Shown: one piece after another, positions 41,618 through 54,569 of the stretch | Layout: every line of letters begins with the position of its first letter | Position numbering within the stretch: position 1 is the stretch's first letter | DNA from: Echinometra lucunter | Lineage: Eukaryota; Echinodermata; Echinoidea; Camarodonta; Echinometridae | Reading direction: 5' to 3' | Assembly: GCA_029962745.1 (NCBI GenBank) | Contig: CM057158.1 | Location: 14,256,658 to 14,320,657, forward strand | Length of the DNA: 64,000 nucleotides | Position numbers and translations under genes: made by a program | Notes under the pieces: generated by a model | The model's input: the letters and a program-made list of their open reading frames with translations, nothing else | What the model was told of the DNA's origin: nothing | Databases searched by the model: none

Positions 41618-43457
41618 AGTGAAAGAAAAACCCCTATCTGTAATTTAGAATGAATTTAAGGGGAAAAAAATGCATGCACTTAAAATTCTCAGGCGAGTCA
41701 ATAATTATTACGGTAAAAAGTACCCCAACCCCATAAATTGCAACAGCCATTATAAGTGGTCTGAATGGATTTCTAGACCTCAAAACCTAGAAACAGACAC
41801 CAAAATAAGGTTTACATCCCTTGGATGGATATGTACTGATTTATAGCTATTTCATGTACAGGCCACCCTACTTTTCGGAGGTCCATTTTTCTTATATATT
41901 TAGCATGTTATTCTTTACGTCAAACTCTACCCTAAAAAAAAAAAAAATAAAATAAAAACAACTTTTGTTACAATGTTCTGGGGGTCAAACCCAGAGCCGT
42001 ACGCATAATTTTTTTTCCTGGGGGGCAAGACGCGTAAAAATTTTCAGTAAAAAATGTAATTTTTCAAAATTTCTCAACTGCCCCCCCCCCCTCCCGCTGC
42101 GTACGGCCATGGTCAAACCTCATATTGACCCGACGACATAAATAATTTGGGGTAAACTTTACATAGTTTCTGAGGAAACAATATGGTTAACAACAACACA
42201 ACTTTCATTTTCTTGACGAAAGATGATATAGGCCCAAACAATTTACTTGCCAGAGAGACTTGAGTATTGGTTTTTGCATCCGCCAGTCTGTATTCTCCCT
42301 TTTCATTATGGAGCTCGGTAGGCATTTGAATCCGGTCGTCACTTCACGGTCTTAATTTCAACGACTAAAGTGATTACGTAAGCACGGCCTAACAACACGA
42401 TCAACAGTGTGGCGACTACCTATAGATGGCAGCTGAATACATTCTATTGTTATTTTACATACGTCATAATAGGGTCGTGGGAGATAAAGGAGCATCAGGT
42501 ATTGTACCAGTCCGTGGGAGAAGGTCTACTCAGATCGAAAGTGGGTCAGATTCAACCAACACAAAACTGCCATCTTGAAGTTTCGACCCCATCAGAATTA
42601 GAGCAGAGAGAGAGGGGGGGGGGGAGGGGGGAGGAAAATATTGTTTAAAGTGCAGTAGAAAAAGATACTATATGTATCTATTTCTCATGCTAGGGCTTGA
42701 AATATTCAGTAATACTAAACTGAAATAAGACAACTAGCAGCATTTCTTGGAGTCTTGTGGGGCCAGCGGCGTAACGGGTCTCTCCCCCCTTTTTTTTTAG
42801 GGGATGACGTGACGTCTTGCCCAAACAATTATTGCTTGTCCGATTACATGCAAGCGAGGGAAGAAAGTAAGCAACAAAAAAAATAATTCACCATTTGTAT
42901 AATGTAATATTTTCATATTAGTGCATGCATTTTCCCCTTTCTCCTTTCCCCTTTTCTCTCTTTTCTTTTCTTTTTTTTTTTTCTTTTAGCATGGAATAAC
43001 TTGGGGGCTGTAGCCCCCAATTCCCCACCAGTGTGCGGGGCAGTGGACTTCAAGAAAAAAAAGGGGGTCGGTGCACCGGTAGGCCTACTCTTATCATATC
43101 TCATGAGGCTTCAACACAATTCGATCCGTTTATTAGAAAAAAACAATAACAAGCAAAATTTCATGAAAAACATTTCAGAGACCACTTTCATCGTTTTGCG
43201 GATTAAAGCTTTTTGTTTTGAAAGAGTGGACCGACTCTTTCAAGGCGGTGATTCGCTGTGGGCGAATCCCCGATCTACTATAATGAAAAAGGATTACAAA
43301 AGTATTATCTCTACCTCGCCACTATTACACTATGTGAAGACGAAAGTTAGGTTAATCTACAGTGACGTCTGTTTTGATTTTTAAGTACGACCAACATGAC
43401 CAACCAAAGGCTAAAGATGATTGTGGTACTGTTACAGAGATAAAAGTTTGCCAAAGT

Positions 43458-43533
43458 ATGCAGAAAGTTTTAGAGGCAGCGGTCTATTGGTTTATTTCTC
43501 ACTTATTCTTGTGTCTTGATGTATCTGCTGTAG
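43458..43533 (+). CDS. SRCR-C signal-peptide exon
   Basis: ATG CAG AAA opens 25 codons with a hydrophobic core ([13 protein letters not shown]) ending GCT GTA G before GTAAGT, a strong donor in the phase needed by the next exon. It is 1.5 kb from that exon and has no sequence similarity to the A/B first exons, so it is somewhat less certain. Confidence 0.7.
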
Positions 43534-43629
43534 GTAAGTACTTTTTTTTCCTTTACTTAGAACTCTGTTATCGATAGACCTCTTTCCAACTTACCCAAAT
43601 GTTCTTCATAAGTTGGTATACTACTACTT

Positions 43630-43668
<39 letters not shown>

Positions 43669-44115
43669 TTTCAGGCAAATAAAAAATCACTCAAATGTTT
43701 ACATGTAAGAATCGAATTTACAAGTATGGTATGTCCGCTTTCAGCAAGCATAATCATGAGCATGTTAAGTTAAAATGCTATTGATCCCAATGTATTTTAA
43801 ATAGAACTATATTTATTCGCCTATCGATTTGAAAAGAAAGAACCTGCTTATTGTGTCTTGATGTTACTATTCAAAGCATAAAATTTTAAAATTTCGCACG
43901 TATAGGGCTAGCATTTCAAGTTCATTCTATACCCCTTATTTTCTTTCCAAGTTTTTTTTATGTTTGTTTGTTATTGTTGTTTTTATGTCATTACCTCTAT
44001 CACAATACTCTCTCCCTCACTGTCATCTCATCTCTCTTTAGTTTTCTATGACATTTTTGTTCACATTTTCCCTTCCCTTTTCGAGCCTGATGAGCTGATT
44101 CCGGGTTGATTCCCC

Positions 44116-44170
<55 letters not shown>

Positions 44171-44728
44171 TCCTTCCTTCTTTCTTTCTTTCTCCCTCAC
44201 TCTGTCTTTCTTTCAGTCAGTCTCTGCATGGGTCTTGCTTTGCTTCTTCTGTTCATCTAACCCCAATACTTTTATCTTATCATTTGTCTCTTCAACCTCT
44301 CTATTCGGGTCTTACAAATTATGGAATATGAACTTAATAGTACAAGGACTTATTTACCTTTCTCATGCAAGCATTCAATTTTTCAGTTGCGCATTCACTT
44401 ATATGGTCCTGAAAATATTTTAACTTGAATCTGTAAAATAATAATGATCTACATTCAGTTATGAAATCGATTTATCTACATTATTTCTTTAATTGTGTAT
44501 TTCATTCATTGATTTGCGTCTGTCTGTAACATTAGGTAAATCGCAAGTAGTGTGTGTTATTACAAAGTATTTGGCGTTACCTAAAATCGCAAGTAGTGTG
44601 TGTGTTATTACAAAGTATTTGGCGTCACTTAGAGCTTCATCTCTGTATATCCTCGGGGTCTTTCCTCCCGGCCCGGCCAACAGACTGGGATATGCAGATG
44701 TGTCACCATGCCGGGATTTCCCATATTT

Positions 44729-44804
<76 letters not shown>

Positions 44805-47800
44805 TTATAAATTAATTGAAGCAGATACAAAGAAATATAACCCTTGAAACATAAAGAAGGGTTTACATTCAATTATTCAAGTATTAAAATCAATGATGGT
44901 ATTTCATTACAGTGTGCATTTCACGTAATGATTTGTGTCTATCTATAACAACATAATGTACCGTTAATTTGAAAGATACTGGGCCATCTTGTTTCTTTTT
45001 CCATCTTATGTTTATGTTCACAGATGTGAGGTTGGTCGGAGGATCCAACGCAGCGGAGGGGAGGGTGGAGGTCTATTACCAGGGAGTATGGGGTACAGTC
45101 TGCGATGACTATTGGGGTGAAGAAGAGACCCGTGTCGTGTGTCGCCAATTGGGTTTCTCAGGGACTAGCAACTCCTCATCGGCTGTCACTGGATCTACCT
45201 TTGGGTCTGGGTACGGTACTATCTGGCTGGACGATGTGGTGTGTTTAGGGAACGAGAGCTCTCTGGAAGAGTGCAACCACCGTGGATGGGGGATTCATAA
45301 CTGCGGGCATTCTGAAGATATAGGCGTCAAGTGTGATGAAGGTTAGTTCTTTCTGCTCACAAAAAAAAAATGCTCACTAATGAAAAAAGTTGATAAAATC
45401 GATTGTTACCAAACTTGCTTGAAAGATAACATGCATGTTGGTTAAGATGTTCAAAATGAACTTACAAATAAGGCTTACTGTATACTGTCACTCTACCCAG
45501 GGAACACGCATGTTGTCCCCTTAGGCTTTATGAGTAAAACTGATTACCAAACTGTTTTGGTTGTTTCTTTGTTGTTGATATTTTTAAGTTTATCTTTTTA
45601 TCTGACTATCACATCAGTTTCTTTTTCTTTTCAAGTATATTTTTTCGTTTCATCCTTTATCTTCTTAAGATGGGAACGAAAAAGAAGGTTGTCTTTAAGT
45701 GGAGCATAGTTGCAGGGGTGGGGTGGGGGCATCATCTACCCCCTAAATTGAGTGTCGGGAAAATGAATATAAGGGGGAGAAGCAAAGAGAAAGTCGGAAA
45801 AGTTAAATCAAGAAATGCATCCTATGATTCGGTGACCCGCCGTTAATGTTTCGACGACTGCTCCGGGTTTTCCTATAGGGTCATAGGGTTGCAATTTGCA
45901 TTTATTTTAGGCTTGGGATTAGGTATAAACACGGTTCAAAGTTGAATTCAGGAAAATGGCTGACTTAATGTCAGGATGCGTCGTATACATGACCATCCTA
46001 CGACACCTACATTCGATCCGTCTTGAACATGATAGCTCAAAGACTTTCATGCGATCCACCCGAAGCAATTTCAATCACCTTTTTTTAAAATATGCGAAGA
46101 GTAAAATGACGTTAATCCGAAAATGATTTCTGTGGCATATACAATATGGCACTAAAATTTCCGCTATAGTGATTTCTTGACATTGTTTTCGTGCTCCCCC
46201 AGTCCCCCTTCTATGTTTGACCCGCGGTCATGCTACAACACTGTTTCCATTTCAATGTTTTAGCATTATTTTCAAACTATTATTCTTATATTTATGTACC
46301 TGTATACTTCTAATCCAATTCGTTATATATATATTTTTTTTCTTTAACAATAAACTATTATAGACGCCACTCCGAGCACGCTGACAGATACAGTGCGTCT
46401 AGTAGGGGGCAGCGTTTCCTCTGAAGGACGAGTAGAGATCTTTTACAGTGGGCAATGGGGGACAATCTGTGATGATAGCTGGGGTATAGAGGAAGCTCGA
46501 ATCGTGTGCCTTCAGCTTGGTTATTCAGCTGCCCTGGAGGCCATAGGCAGCGCTCATTTTGGTCAAGGTACCGGACCGATTTGGTTGGATAATGTATATT
46601 GCGGTGGAACGGAGACGAGCATCGCCGATTGTGCTCATTATGGATGGGGTAACCATAACTGCGGTCACTATGAGGATGCAGGAGTCAGATGTTACGATGG
46701 TAAGTAGATGGTCTGAAAATAAAGGCGTTAGGAACAGGGGCGGAATGGGACTAAAATTTACAAAGGGGTATTCGATGTGACCGTCTCCTTTACATATATT
46801 AAAGCTGACTGTCAGACAATAACATCGAGCCGCCTTTCGGCAGAAATGTCGACTGGCCGGTGGGGAAATTTTCCAAACTCGGCATGGTCATTAATCCACC
46901 ACCCCTTTTGAGGAGAGGGGAGGCTTATGTCCCTCTCATTTTGCCTTTCCTAACTCTTTGTATATCCCCGTCAAATTGACCTTTCGTGTTGGGTATCTTG
47001 AAGAAGAGTTCGTCAGTGTGGAAACTGTCCTCCCAAATCACACCCCTTCCTTGAGCAGATCTTGAAGAAGAGTTCGTCAGTGTGGAAACTGTCCTCCCAA
47101 ATCACATCCCTACCTTGAGCAGAACCGTGCATTTGACCTGCCGCAAAAAGAATCAGACAAGTCATGTCAAATTATCTAAAAAGGACCTTAAATTTCCTTC
47201 TTTAATAGAGGAACGGTTATGAATTTGATTTTGTGATTGAAGCATATACATGTATATTGTATAGAGCGTTTTATTTAAAGCGTTCCAAATTAAGGGCGGA
47301 CTGCCCCTGCCGTTCCGTTCCGTTCTCTAAGTTCCGTTAGAGAATTTGACGTGACCGGCCACTCAACCTTTATCAACCAACCTTCAAGCCAGAATACCTG
47401 GGGAGCGTTTCATGAAATGTCTTGTCAGTGATTTTTACTGACAAATTTCCTCTCTGCCAATCAGATGCAAGTATTTTAGTAGCTTATAACAGTTGTCATT
47501 AAAAATCACTGACAAGGCACTTCATGAAACGCTCCCAGGTGATCTGGTGATCCTTGAGGAAAACTTCCCAAACTACAAAATAATGGCCAGTCCTCTCTGG
47601 GTGAGGGCTGGGGGTAAAGACCAAAGATAAAGACCATTCCAAAGGTTTTGATCATTCTGTAGTAGCTCAGGGATCTGTCGCAATAGAAGTAGGTATTGGT
47701 GCGTAATAGTGGGGTTGATCATCTACATGCACAGTGATGTTCCTGTCCTTTTAAATATTTTTTTTTCTTTTATGTGGCCTTACAGATGAAGCAGATATAG

Positions 47801-50800
47801 AAGAAGGGGCGGTGAGACTGGCAGGCGGTACTACCAGCTATGAGGGTCGGGTAGAGATCTACCACGACTCTCAGTGGGGTACCATCTGTGACGACCAATG
47901 GGACATTGAGGATGGAACGACTGTTTGTCAACAGCTGGGATACGTATCAGCTCTGTCCGTCCACACTAGTGCCTACTTTGGAGCTGGTGCAGGGATGATC
48001 TGGTTAGACAGTGTGGAGTGTGGAGAATCTGAGTCAGGGCTGGATACCTGCTCCCATAGCGGATGGGGGGTACATGACTGCACCCATTCGGAGGATGCTG
48101 GTGTCCGATGTTTCCTGGGGATAGGTGAGTCTAGTATAATGCTGGGGTAGAGGCGTGGCTACGTGAAAGAGGGCCAAAGCGGTATCCCTGCCCCTTAAAT
48201 GGCCATAAGGGAGGCAAGAGGGAGAGAGAGAGAGAAACATAGAAGGAAATGCAAGGAGATAAGCATCATCGAAGACGATATGACCCCTTCCTCCTTCCCC
48301 TTCGGTGATAACTTCGTTAATTCTGTTACTCTGCAATGGCCGAGCCCGTGATACCCCTTTAAATCTACCTGTTTAGATACACAGCAACTTGGCCCCACCA
48401 ACAAATTTATATACTTGGTTACATATTGTTTAACTAGTTTTATGAATAAGTTAGAAAAAAGTTCTAAAGGTTGAGGGCGAATTGTCAAGTTATAGGCTGG
48501 CAACTACGAGAGAGAGAGAGAGAGAGATCATGTTGTGAAAATAACGAGAGTAATACTTGTCATTATAGTAATGGCATATCTCTGCTTTTATTCATATAAT
48601 TATGTAATGGATATTAAGAGTATTAGCAATGACGGTTTAAGGTAATGATGTCAATATTGATTTATTAGCATATTGTTACTTTTGTTCAGAATTTTTCATT
48701 TTAAAGCTCTTTGTGGTGAAATTATGCCAATGTATAAAACAAAGTGATTCCAAGCATGCCATGCATGTTCACTATTGTTCATATCATTTAAAAACATACG
48801 ATTATTGTGCAAAAGGCAGGAGAATATGAGGCAATTATTTGAATCATAACTCAGACCATATATTTCAAAGGACTACAAAGATGTAAATAAAGGATTTCAA
48901 TACATCGTAAAGAAAAATATATAAAACTGAACATACAGTATTATGTAAAGGTGTTGTGGTCTAGTGGATAAGTCACCGGACTGTGAACCACAAGGTACAC
49001 GGTTCGAATCCCTGGCGTAGCGAAAATGTCCTTCGGCAAGGCATGAATCTACATTTGCCACATTCGACCCAGGTGAGGTGAATGGGTACCTGGCAGGAAT
49101 GCTTGAGCGCTATATGGCTGCCGTCCTATAGCCAGGGTAATAATCCAAAGTCCTTTGGAAGCGCATAGATACGTTAGATAATAATGTGATATGCGCTATA
49201 CAAGAACGGAATATTGTTATTACCATTATTATCATTATCATTATCATTACTATTATATATTTTGTGTAAACAGCTGAGAACAGTGTTCGTCTGTCGGGTG
49301 GTGATGATATAGCAGAGGGTCGTGTGGAGATCTATCACGACGGTGAATGGGGTACAGTCTGCGATGATTCATGGGATCTACAGGGGGCTAGGGTCGTATG
49401 TCGTCAGCTTGGCTTCATCGGTGCCATCAGCTCGCACAGCTACGCTCACTTTGGAGAAGGGACTGGGCAGATCTGGCTGGACAATGTCCATTGCTCTGGC
49501 ACGGAGAGTAGACTGACCAGCTGCCGACACAACGGATGGGGGAGCCATAACTGCAACCATGGGGAAGATGCAGGGGTGACATGCCAAAAGAGTGATGGTT
49601 AGTAGGTTTGGAAATAGAATTAGGCCTTCTTATTGCAGACAACAGGGCCTGATCCAGGTTTTTTTAAGGGGGAGGGGGCGGTCGCCCTTTTCAGGTGCCT
49701 GTTTTATCCGAAAAATTTGCTGACAAACGAACAAAAAAACAGGGTCCTCGGCATTTTGTGGTGTCTATTTCACCCCGAAAATCCGCTGGTAAGCAACAAC
49801 AACAAAAAAAGTTCCTCGGTTTTAAAAGGGCGGCTAATTTAAGCCATTGTTGTCAAGGGGCGAATCGCCCCCTGGATCAGCACCTTGACAACAATGACTT
49901 GACATTTCATTAGGTAAATGGCTAATAATGGGTATGGATCACATTAAGGTTGATGTGAATAATGACAGATTTTAATGATGTCATTTTACTCAAATGCGAT
50001 TGATGTCAGTAACCCTCATTTTGTCTCGTGCATGTACATGTACAGTTTCTATTTTAAAACATTAAAAATGGACAGGCTAACTATGTATCCCCAGTTACAC
50101 GATATCATTAAAGAATTTATCAATCGTGATCGATGCATGAGGCATAAAACCTTTAAAATGATGCCGTAGCTTCACTGATGAACATCAGTACTAATTAAAA
50201 CTTTTTTTTAATAACGAGTTAAAATTTGTAGATGCTGACAATGTTCTCTGAATACTTAGAAACATTACTTTGATTTCACTTTATCAATGTTGAGTTCATT
50301 ATTTTGTATAAATGCATTGTAGATATGCTCTTGTTGAGACTCTCATACCTCTGATAGGCGGTCGATAGAGTTCAGTAAATCTCCTTTTATCTTATCTTAT
50401 TTTTAATAAATACAGTGAAATTCGTAGACGCTGACTATGTTGTCTGAATAATTGTTTGAAACATTACTTTAATTTCACTCTTATTTCACTTTGATTTCAC
50501 TTCGATTTCACTTTGTCTAAATACTTGTTAGAAATATTACTTTGATTTCACTTTATCAATGTTGTGTTCATTATTTGTATGAATATATTGTTTATATGTT
50601 CTTGTATATACTCTCATACTCCTGATGGGCCGTCGATAGAGTTTAATAAATCTCATCTATCTTATCACATTTCATCTTATTTTATCTGTTCTGATCTGAT
50701 CTGATCTGATCTGATCTCTCTGTTTTCTTGATCCATTTCTTATTCCAGCAGATTTCACAGGAAACGTAGCCCTGGTCAATAACCAGAATAGAGATTGGTA

Positions 50801-52030
50801 TGGCAGGGTTCAAGTCTACTACAACAACACCTGGGGCACCGTGTGTAATAACCTCTGGACTTGGAATGAGGCTAAGGTGGTTTGTAACTCACTGGGGTTC
50901 GATGACGTCGATAAATGGAGTATAGAAGCGGATGGTGGTAGCGGTCCTATATGGTTGGCTTACGTGCAGTGTGATGGCACGGAGAGCTCGCTGGTTTATT
51001 GTCGGCATGGAGGATGGGGCGTCCATAGCTGCGACCACACCCAAGATGTCGCCATCAGTTGTTTCAGTACGTATGCTTAAAACCTAGCTTGGGGTGTTGG
51101 ATGAAGACCAAGCCAAAAGGGGGGGGGGGGGGGCGGTAGGGATGGACTGTCAGTGAGTGTATATTTAATTTAAAAAAATCAGTTTGAGAGGGAGAGTGAT
51201 GGAAAACTTTTTTAATGTTAGGACATTCTGTACAAGTTTATAAATGATTTATCTTTATCTCTCTTTGAGTTCATGAGTGTGTGCGTGTAAGTGTGGGTGC
51301 TTTAAACTTGCTGGGTACAGTAGAACATTATTTTTTGGTATCAGAGCAAAGGCTTTGCAATACAAAAACTTGGAGGGATAAACACTGTTAAATAATGTCT
51401 CAGCTGCTTCATACCTATCAAGAAGCATGGAAAAAAGGATGTATATTCCAACATGAACGTGATGAACAAATCAGTGTTGATTTGAATGATACGTTTACAG
51501 TTTTCTTCTTCTTTTCACTTTCCTTAACAGATCACAGTGGATTTAAAACAGGCCATATCATTGGCATCATGGGCGGCATTGTTGGTGCAGTTATCATATC
51601 ACAATATTTAAAAGTAGTCTACCAGAAACATCGATGTTGTAACAACCAAAGCACTTCGACCACCACCACACCTATGTCTGCTCCTGCCAATTCGTCTCAC
51701 AATCATCATCACCGCGTTGCTCCCATGACCAGGGAAGATAGGTCTGGTGTAGGGAACCCAGGCTTCAGTGGGAGCTATTCTCGACCAGACTCCGCCCCTC
51801 CTTCCTACGACTCCATCTATAAATACTCTTCCTATCCTCAGCCTCCACCACCACCTGATCCGGCCACCTTCTCTCCAGAGGGGGGCACCTGTTCACCCCC
51901 GCCACCATACTTGCCCCCTTCTTCAAACCTGTATGCTGTTGCAGAAGAGGCACCTAGGAATGGCTCGAGGAACTCTCATCGTTCCCATGCTTCTCCAAAC
52001 ACAGATTTTTTCATGGCTCCTGTTAGCTAG
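43458..52030 (+). CDS. SRCR-C: type I membrane receptor with 5 SRCR domains, 735 aa
   Basis: Exons 43458-43533 (signal peptide), 45024-45341, 46364-46699, 47786-48124, 49274-49597, 50752-51066 (SRCR1-5) and 51531-52030 (TM and tail) total 2208 nt, all phase 1. SRCR1-4 are canonical six-cysteine domains (residues about 26-131, 138-243, 251-354, 359-461). SRCR5 (465-569) is diverged ([20 protein letters not shown]) but keeps six cysteines. The TM helix is about 577-596 ([19 protein letters not shown]), shorter and glycine-rich. The tail starts basic and cysteine-containing (YQKHRCCNN), is His/Thr-rich, then has PPSY overlapping YDSI (659-665), [10 protein letters not shown] and PPPYLPP. Domain number and tail differ from SRCR-A/B, but the PPSYD..K.SSY..PPPPP..TF.P.GG block is shared. 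It converges with SRCR-D on the other strand. Confidence 0.88.
43622..43670. repeat. (TAC)n microsatellite
   Basis: About 15 TAC/CTA units in SRCR-C intron 1. Large (TTTC)n tracts follow at about 44118-44200 and 44728-44804, and a ~50-bp tandem duplicate (ATCGCAAGTAGTGTGTGT) at about 44538-44630. Confidence 0.9.
46999..47122 (+). repeat. 62-bp tandem duplication
   Basis: TCTTGAAGAAGAGTTCGTCA through CCTTGAGCAGA appears twice in a row with two or three differences, in SRCR-C intron 3. Confidence 0.9.
47396..47540. mobile_element. Small MITE with ACCTGGGGAGCG inverted ends
   Basis: Left arm ACCTGGGGAGCGTTTCATGA with TGTCAGTGATTTTTACTGAC; right arm AAAAATCACTGACAAGGCAC with TTCATGAAACGCTCCCAGGT. 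About 145 bp, in SRCR-C intron 3. Confidence 0.8.
48955..49255 (+). mobile_element. tRNA-derived SINE
   Basis: The head has TGGTCTAGTGGATAAG (A box) and GGTTCGAATCC (B box) at proper spacing. It is followed by a ~200-bp body with GTCCTTCGGCAAGGCATGAA and GCGCTATACAAGAACGGAAT, and an (ATT/ATC)n tail. The tRNA-like part cannot form a full acceptor stem, so this is a SINE, not a tRNA gene. In SRCR-C intron 4, ending shortly before the SRCR4 exon. Confidence 0.85.
49641..49894. mobile_element. Possible MITE with CTGATCCAGG inverted ends
   Basis: CAGGGCCTGATCCAGG at the left and CCTGGATCAGCACC at the right form an imperfect inverted pair around GC-skewed sequence. No convincing target duplication, so only tentative. 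Confidence 0.35.
50220..50690 (+). repeat. Diverged tandem duplication
   Basis: A block including AACATTACTTTGATTTCACT and CGATAGAGTTCAGTAAATCT at 50220-50400 reappears at about 50405-50690, with extra TTTCACTTTGATTTCAC units inserted. A (CTGAT)n run follows, just before the SRCR5 exon. Confidence 0.75.
50746..50751 (+). promoter_or_regulatory. NAGNAG tandem splice acceptor, SRCR-C exon 6
   Basis: The acceptor reads CCAGCAG before ATTTCACAGG. Use of the first or second AG gives proteins that differ by one residue (an extra Ala), both in frame. I used the downstream site; which is used cannot be told from sequence. Confidence 0.6.
51797..51817 (+). other. PPSYDSI composite tail motif, SRCR-C
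   Basis: Codes for Pro-Pro-Ser-Tyr-Asp-Ser-Ile: a WW-domain ligand (PPxY) whose Tyr also starts a Yxx(hydrophobic) motif. Equivalent sites are 31939-31959 (PPSYDQL, SRCR-A), 37589-37609 (PPSYDEL, SRCR-B) and 57725-57745 minus strand ([12 protein letters not shown]). Confidence 0.8.
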
Positions 52031-52393
52031 TGTACAGATAATAAGATTTTTTTTTTATTTGATTATACTTGCTTTTGAGGTTATACAAGACAATAGACTG
52101 ATATAAACTTCTTGGAAAAAAAATTGTTTGAACATTGTTGCTACAGACATTTGCTGACAATCTCTGACCAAGAATATTCAATTTGCTTATTCCTAACATT
52201 GCTCTCAGGTTGCTTGCTCTAAAATCCAGTCTTCCTTTATCACAGAAATTCATATATTATAAGCATTCCAGAATATGTTTGTTGGAGTTTCCTTATAATT
52301 TTGTGTAAATTAGAAAGTTCATGTGTTTTTTACCAAAACTTTAGCTCACACTGTTTTACAGTGCCAGGAGGTCAACAAAACACTGACTTCTTA

Positions 52394-52665
52394 CACTCGC
52401 GTAGCCAAGGGGGGCGGTGGGGGCAGTTGCCCTTTCCAAAATGCCAACAAAAAAAAGAACAGAAGGGGGAAAAAAGCGTGAGCAAGAAAAGAAAAAGGTA
52501 AGAGGAACAATTCAAAGAAACATCGGAGCTTCCACGCTTCGCACAGGGAGGGGGGAACTCCCCCCGAACTCCCCCCCTCCCTGCACCCTCCCCCCCCCCC
52601 CGGGAGCGCGCTTCGCACGCGAACACTACCGCCCTCCCTAAAATGAAATCCTAGCTACGCCACTA
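52394..52665 (-). mobile_element. hAT-type MITE with 8-bp duplication ACTTCTTA
   Basis: Flanked by ACTTCTTA at 52386-52393 and 52666-52673. On the minus strand it starts TAGTGGCGTAGCTAGGATTT and continues with the GCGAAGCGTGGAAGCTCCG-type body seen in the palindrome at 7495-9385. This single copy defines the repeat unit of that palindrome. Confidence 0.85.
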
Positions 52666-53029
52666 ACTTCTTATGATTTCCAATATAGCCAATGGGAATT
52701 TTTGTGTGAGAAATATTAAAAAATACATTGACTAGGCAATTAGCTAGGCATCTGCAATGCCTTTCATCTTGACATTACTTGTAAAGTGCAGAATTTCATA
52801 TTGACAATTATTAGCCAATTTACTTCTGACAAACAGGCAAGAATACAAGGTTGAATAATTGTATTTCATCACAGTTGCTGAATGCACAAAATATGTGTTT
52901 TTCTCTTGACTGTTTTGATATATCCTCATAATACTCCGTTATCTGTCATTTGGGGTACATTTTTTACACAGGTTGTAAGACATCAATTAATTTGCGTGAA
53001 ATAATTTTTATGATGTAAAAACTTATTGT

Positions 53030-53035
53030 AATAAA
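53030..53035 (+). terminator. Candidate poly(A) signal of SRCR-C
   Basis: AATAAA exactly 1 kb after the SRCR-C stop. A (CT)n tract follows at about 53100-53160. Unverified. Confidence 0.4.
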
Positions 53036-53120
53036 AAATATATTAAAAGTTACAGTTTATGTTACATAATATTTGTAGTTTGTCAGAGAACTGTCCCTGT
53101 CTCTCTCTCTCTCTGTTAGT

Positions 53121-53160
<40 letters not shown>

Positions 53161-53829
53161 ACCCTCTCTTTTTATCTCTCTTAAAAAGCCCATGTACAAT
53201 ATGGGTCAGCTACATTTATATTTCACTGAATATCTTTGATATTTGTTAACAAATATGTGTAGCATGGAAGATTCATTTTTAAGCTACTTTCTTTCCCCTA
53301 AACGGTTTTTTTTTCTTAACTTGCCCACATCTACAACATAGGCATACTTATTTGACTCTTTACAGAGAATGGGTTTTAGCCTTTAGTCTAACCTAAAACT
53401 GCAAGTGGAAATAAGAAAAGCCCCATCTGTTGCTGTCTTAAAAAGTTTTGTTGAAAACTCACCTTTTTTTTCAGAAGCTTTTGATTACCGGTAATTATTT
53501 TTGTTTTTGTTGGTTTTTTTTTATGCCTATGCAGTAGCATTTTTGAGACACTGTGCAAATAATGTCCTTATGTATGAAAAGACAAATAATGATTACCTCA
53601 AAAGGGGGAATTTCGTTACAGTTGGATAGCATGCCCACTGAAAAGTAACAACAAAAATCAGATTTGTACACTGAGCATTTCAAGAAAACTTTTTGACACA
53701 ATGGTACATTTTTTTAATATAGACAAAAGCTAAACAGACAGAGGATCATGTTGCACTAAAGTGTGCATAGCTTAAATCAGAAAGCTAGTTTGAAAAACTT
53801 GGCCTGCCTAGCCTATGCATACATGTTAA

Positions 53830-54388
53830 AGGGGCCAGAAACTGAGAAATTATGGGGAAAAGCAAGGTGATCTCAGATGAGAGAGGGGGAATGCAGTCGG
53901 TCGCTCGAGTTTCGAGACAAGGGATAATCTATTCTACATGACTGTGATTTATTGCCCTGCGTTTCAAATTTCGCGCAATGAAAAGGCAATCAAACAGCTA
54001 GTCATATGGAAAAACAATTACATGGGAGAGCCTGAGGGGTGTTACATAATCCGTGGCGACGACATGTTGGGGGAAAGGCAATGAAGAGCAATGGCTAGAC
54101 TAACCAACCAAAAGTAAACTATGTTTTGTATTTTGAAATGTTGGAGCATCAATGAAGACGTTTCTTCGAGTAAACATGATGAGACCCGTTAAGAGTCTAC
54201 AGACTTTAGATTGTTGAGAAATGTGAGAACCCGAAGTATGTGACTAGACTGAGTTCGGTCAACTTCGTGCTGTACAAACTTTTATCGCATTAGTCCGATG
54301 GGCTCGCATAACGAACAGGTTATAATGTGCAAGTAAACAAGCCTTTTGCAGATTCATTTTCCCCATGATTTCTCAGTTTCTGGCCCCT
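53830..54388. mobile_element. piggyBac-like MITE flanked by TTAA
   Basis: TTAA (53826-53829), then AGGGGCCAGAAACTGAGAAA at the left, mirrored by TTTCTCAGTTTCTGGCCCCT and TTAA (54389-54392) at the right. A TTAA target duplication is characteristic of piggyBac transposons. 559 bp, no transposase. Confidence 0.85.
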
Positions 54389-54569
54389 TTAAAATTACAA
54401 CACACCTCACGACCATTATACAAAAATACTCTTGCAATACAGAAACATCTGTTTGATGAAACTTCTTTACACCTCCATACGAGGAATGAACAATTATAAC
54501 AGTACTTTCATATCAAGTACGTATCATACAAAATAACATGTCTACATGTACTTATTAACCTACCAGGTG

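Larger units (their letters stand above)
37928..43457. other. Intergenic SRCR-B / SRCR-C; repeats only
   Basis: No exon found. It contains a (CT)n tract at about 38205-38280, a 123-bp tandem duplication, the foldback element at 40683-41617, poly-T and (AAAC)n tails near 40280 and 40490, and a small inverted pair AGCCGTACGCATA / TGCGTACGGC at about 41994-42107. AATAAA motifs at 40142 and near 40484 could serve either transcript ends or LINE-like tails. Confidence 0.5.

Noticed and set aside
48955..49030. tRNA gene, from perfect A and B box motifs
   Set aside because: No complete cloverleaf or acceptor stem, and followed by a SINE body and simple-repeat tail.
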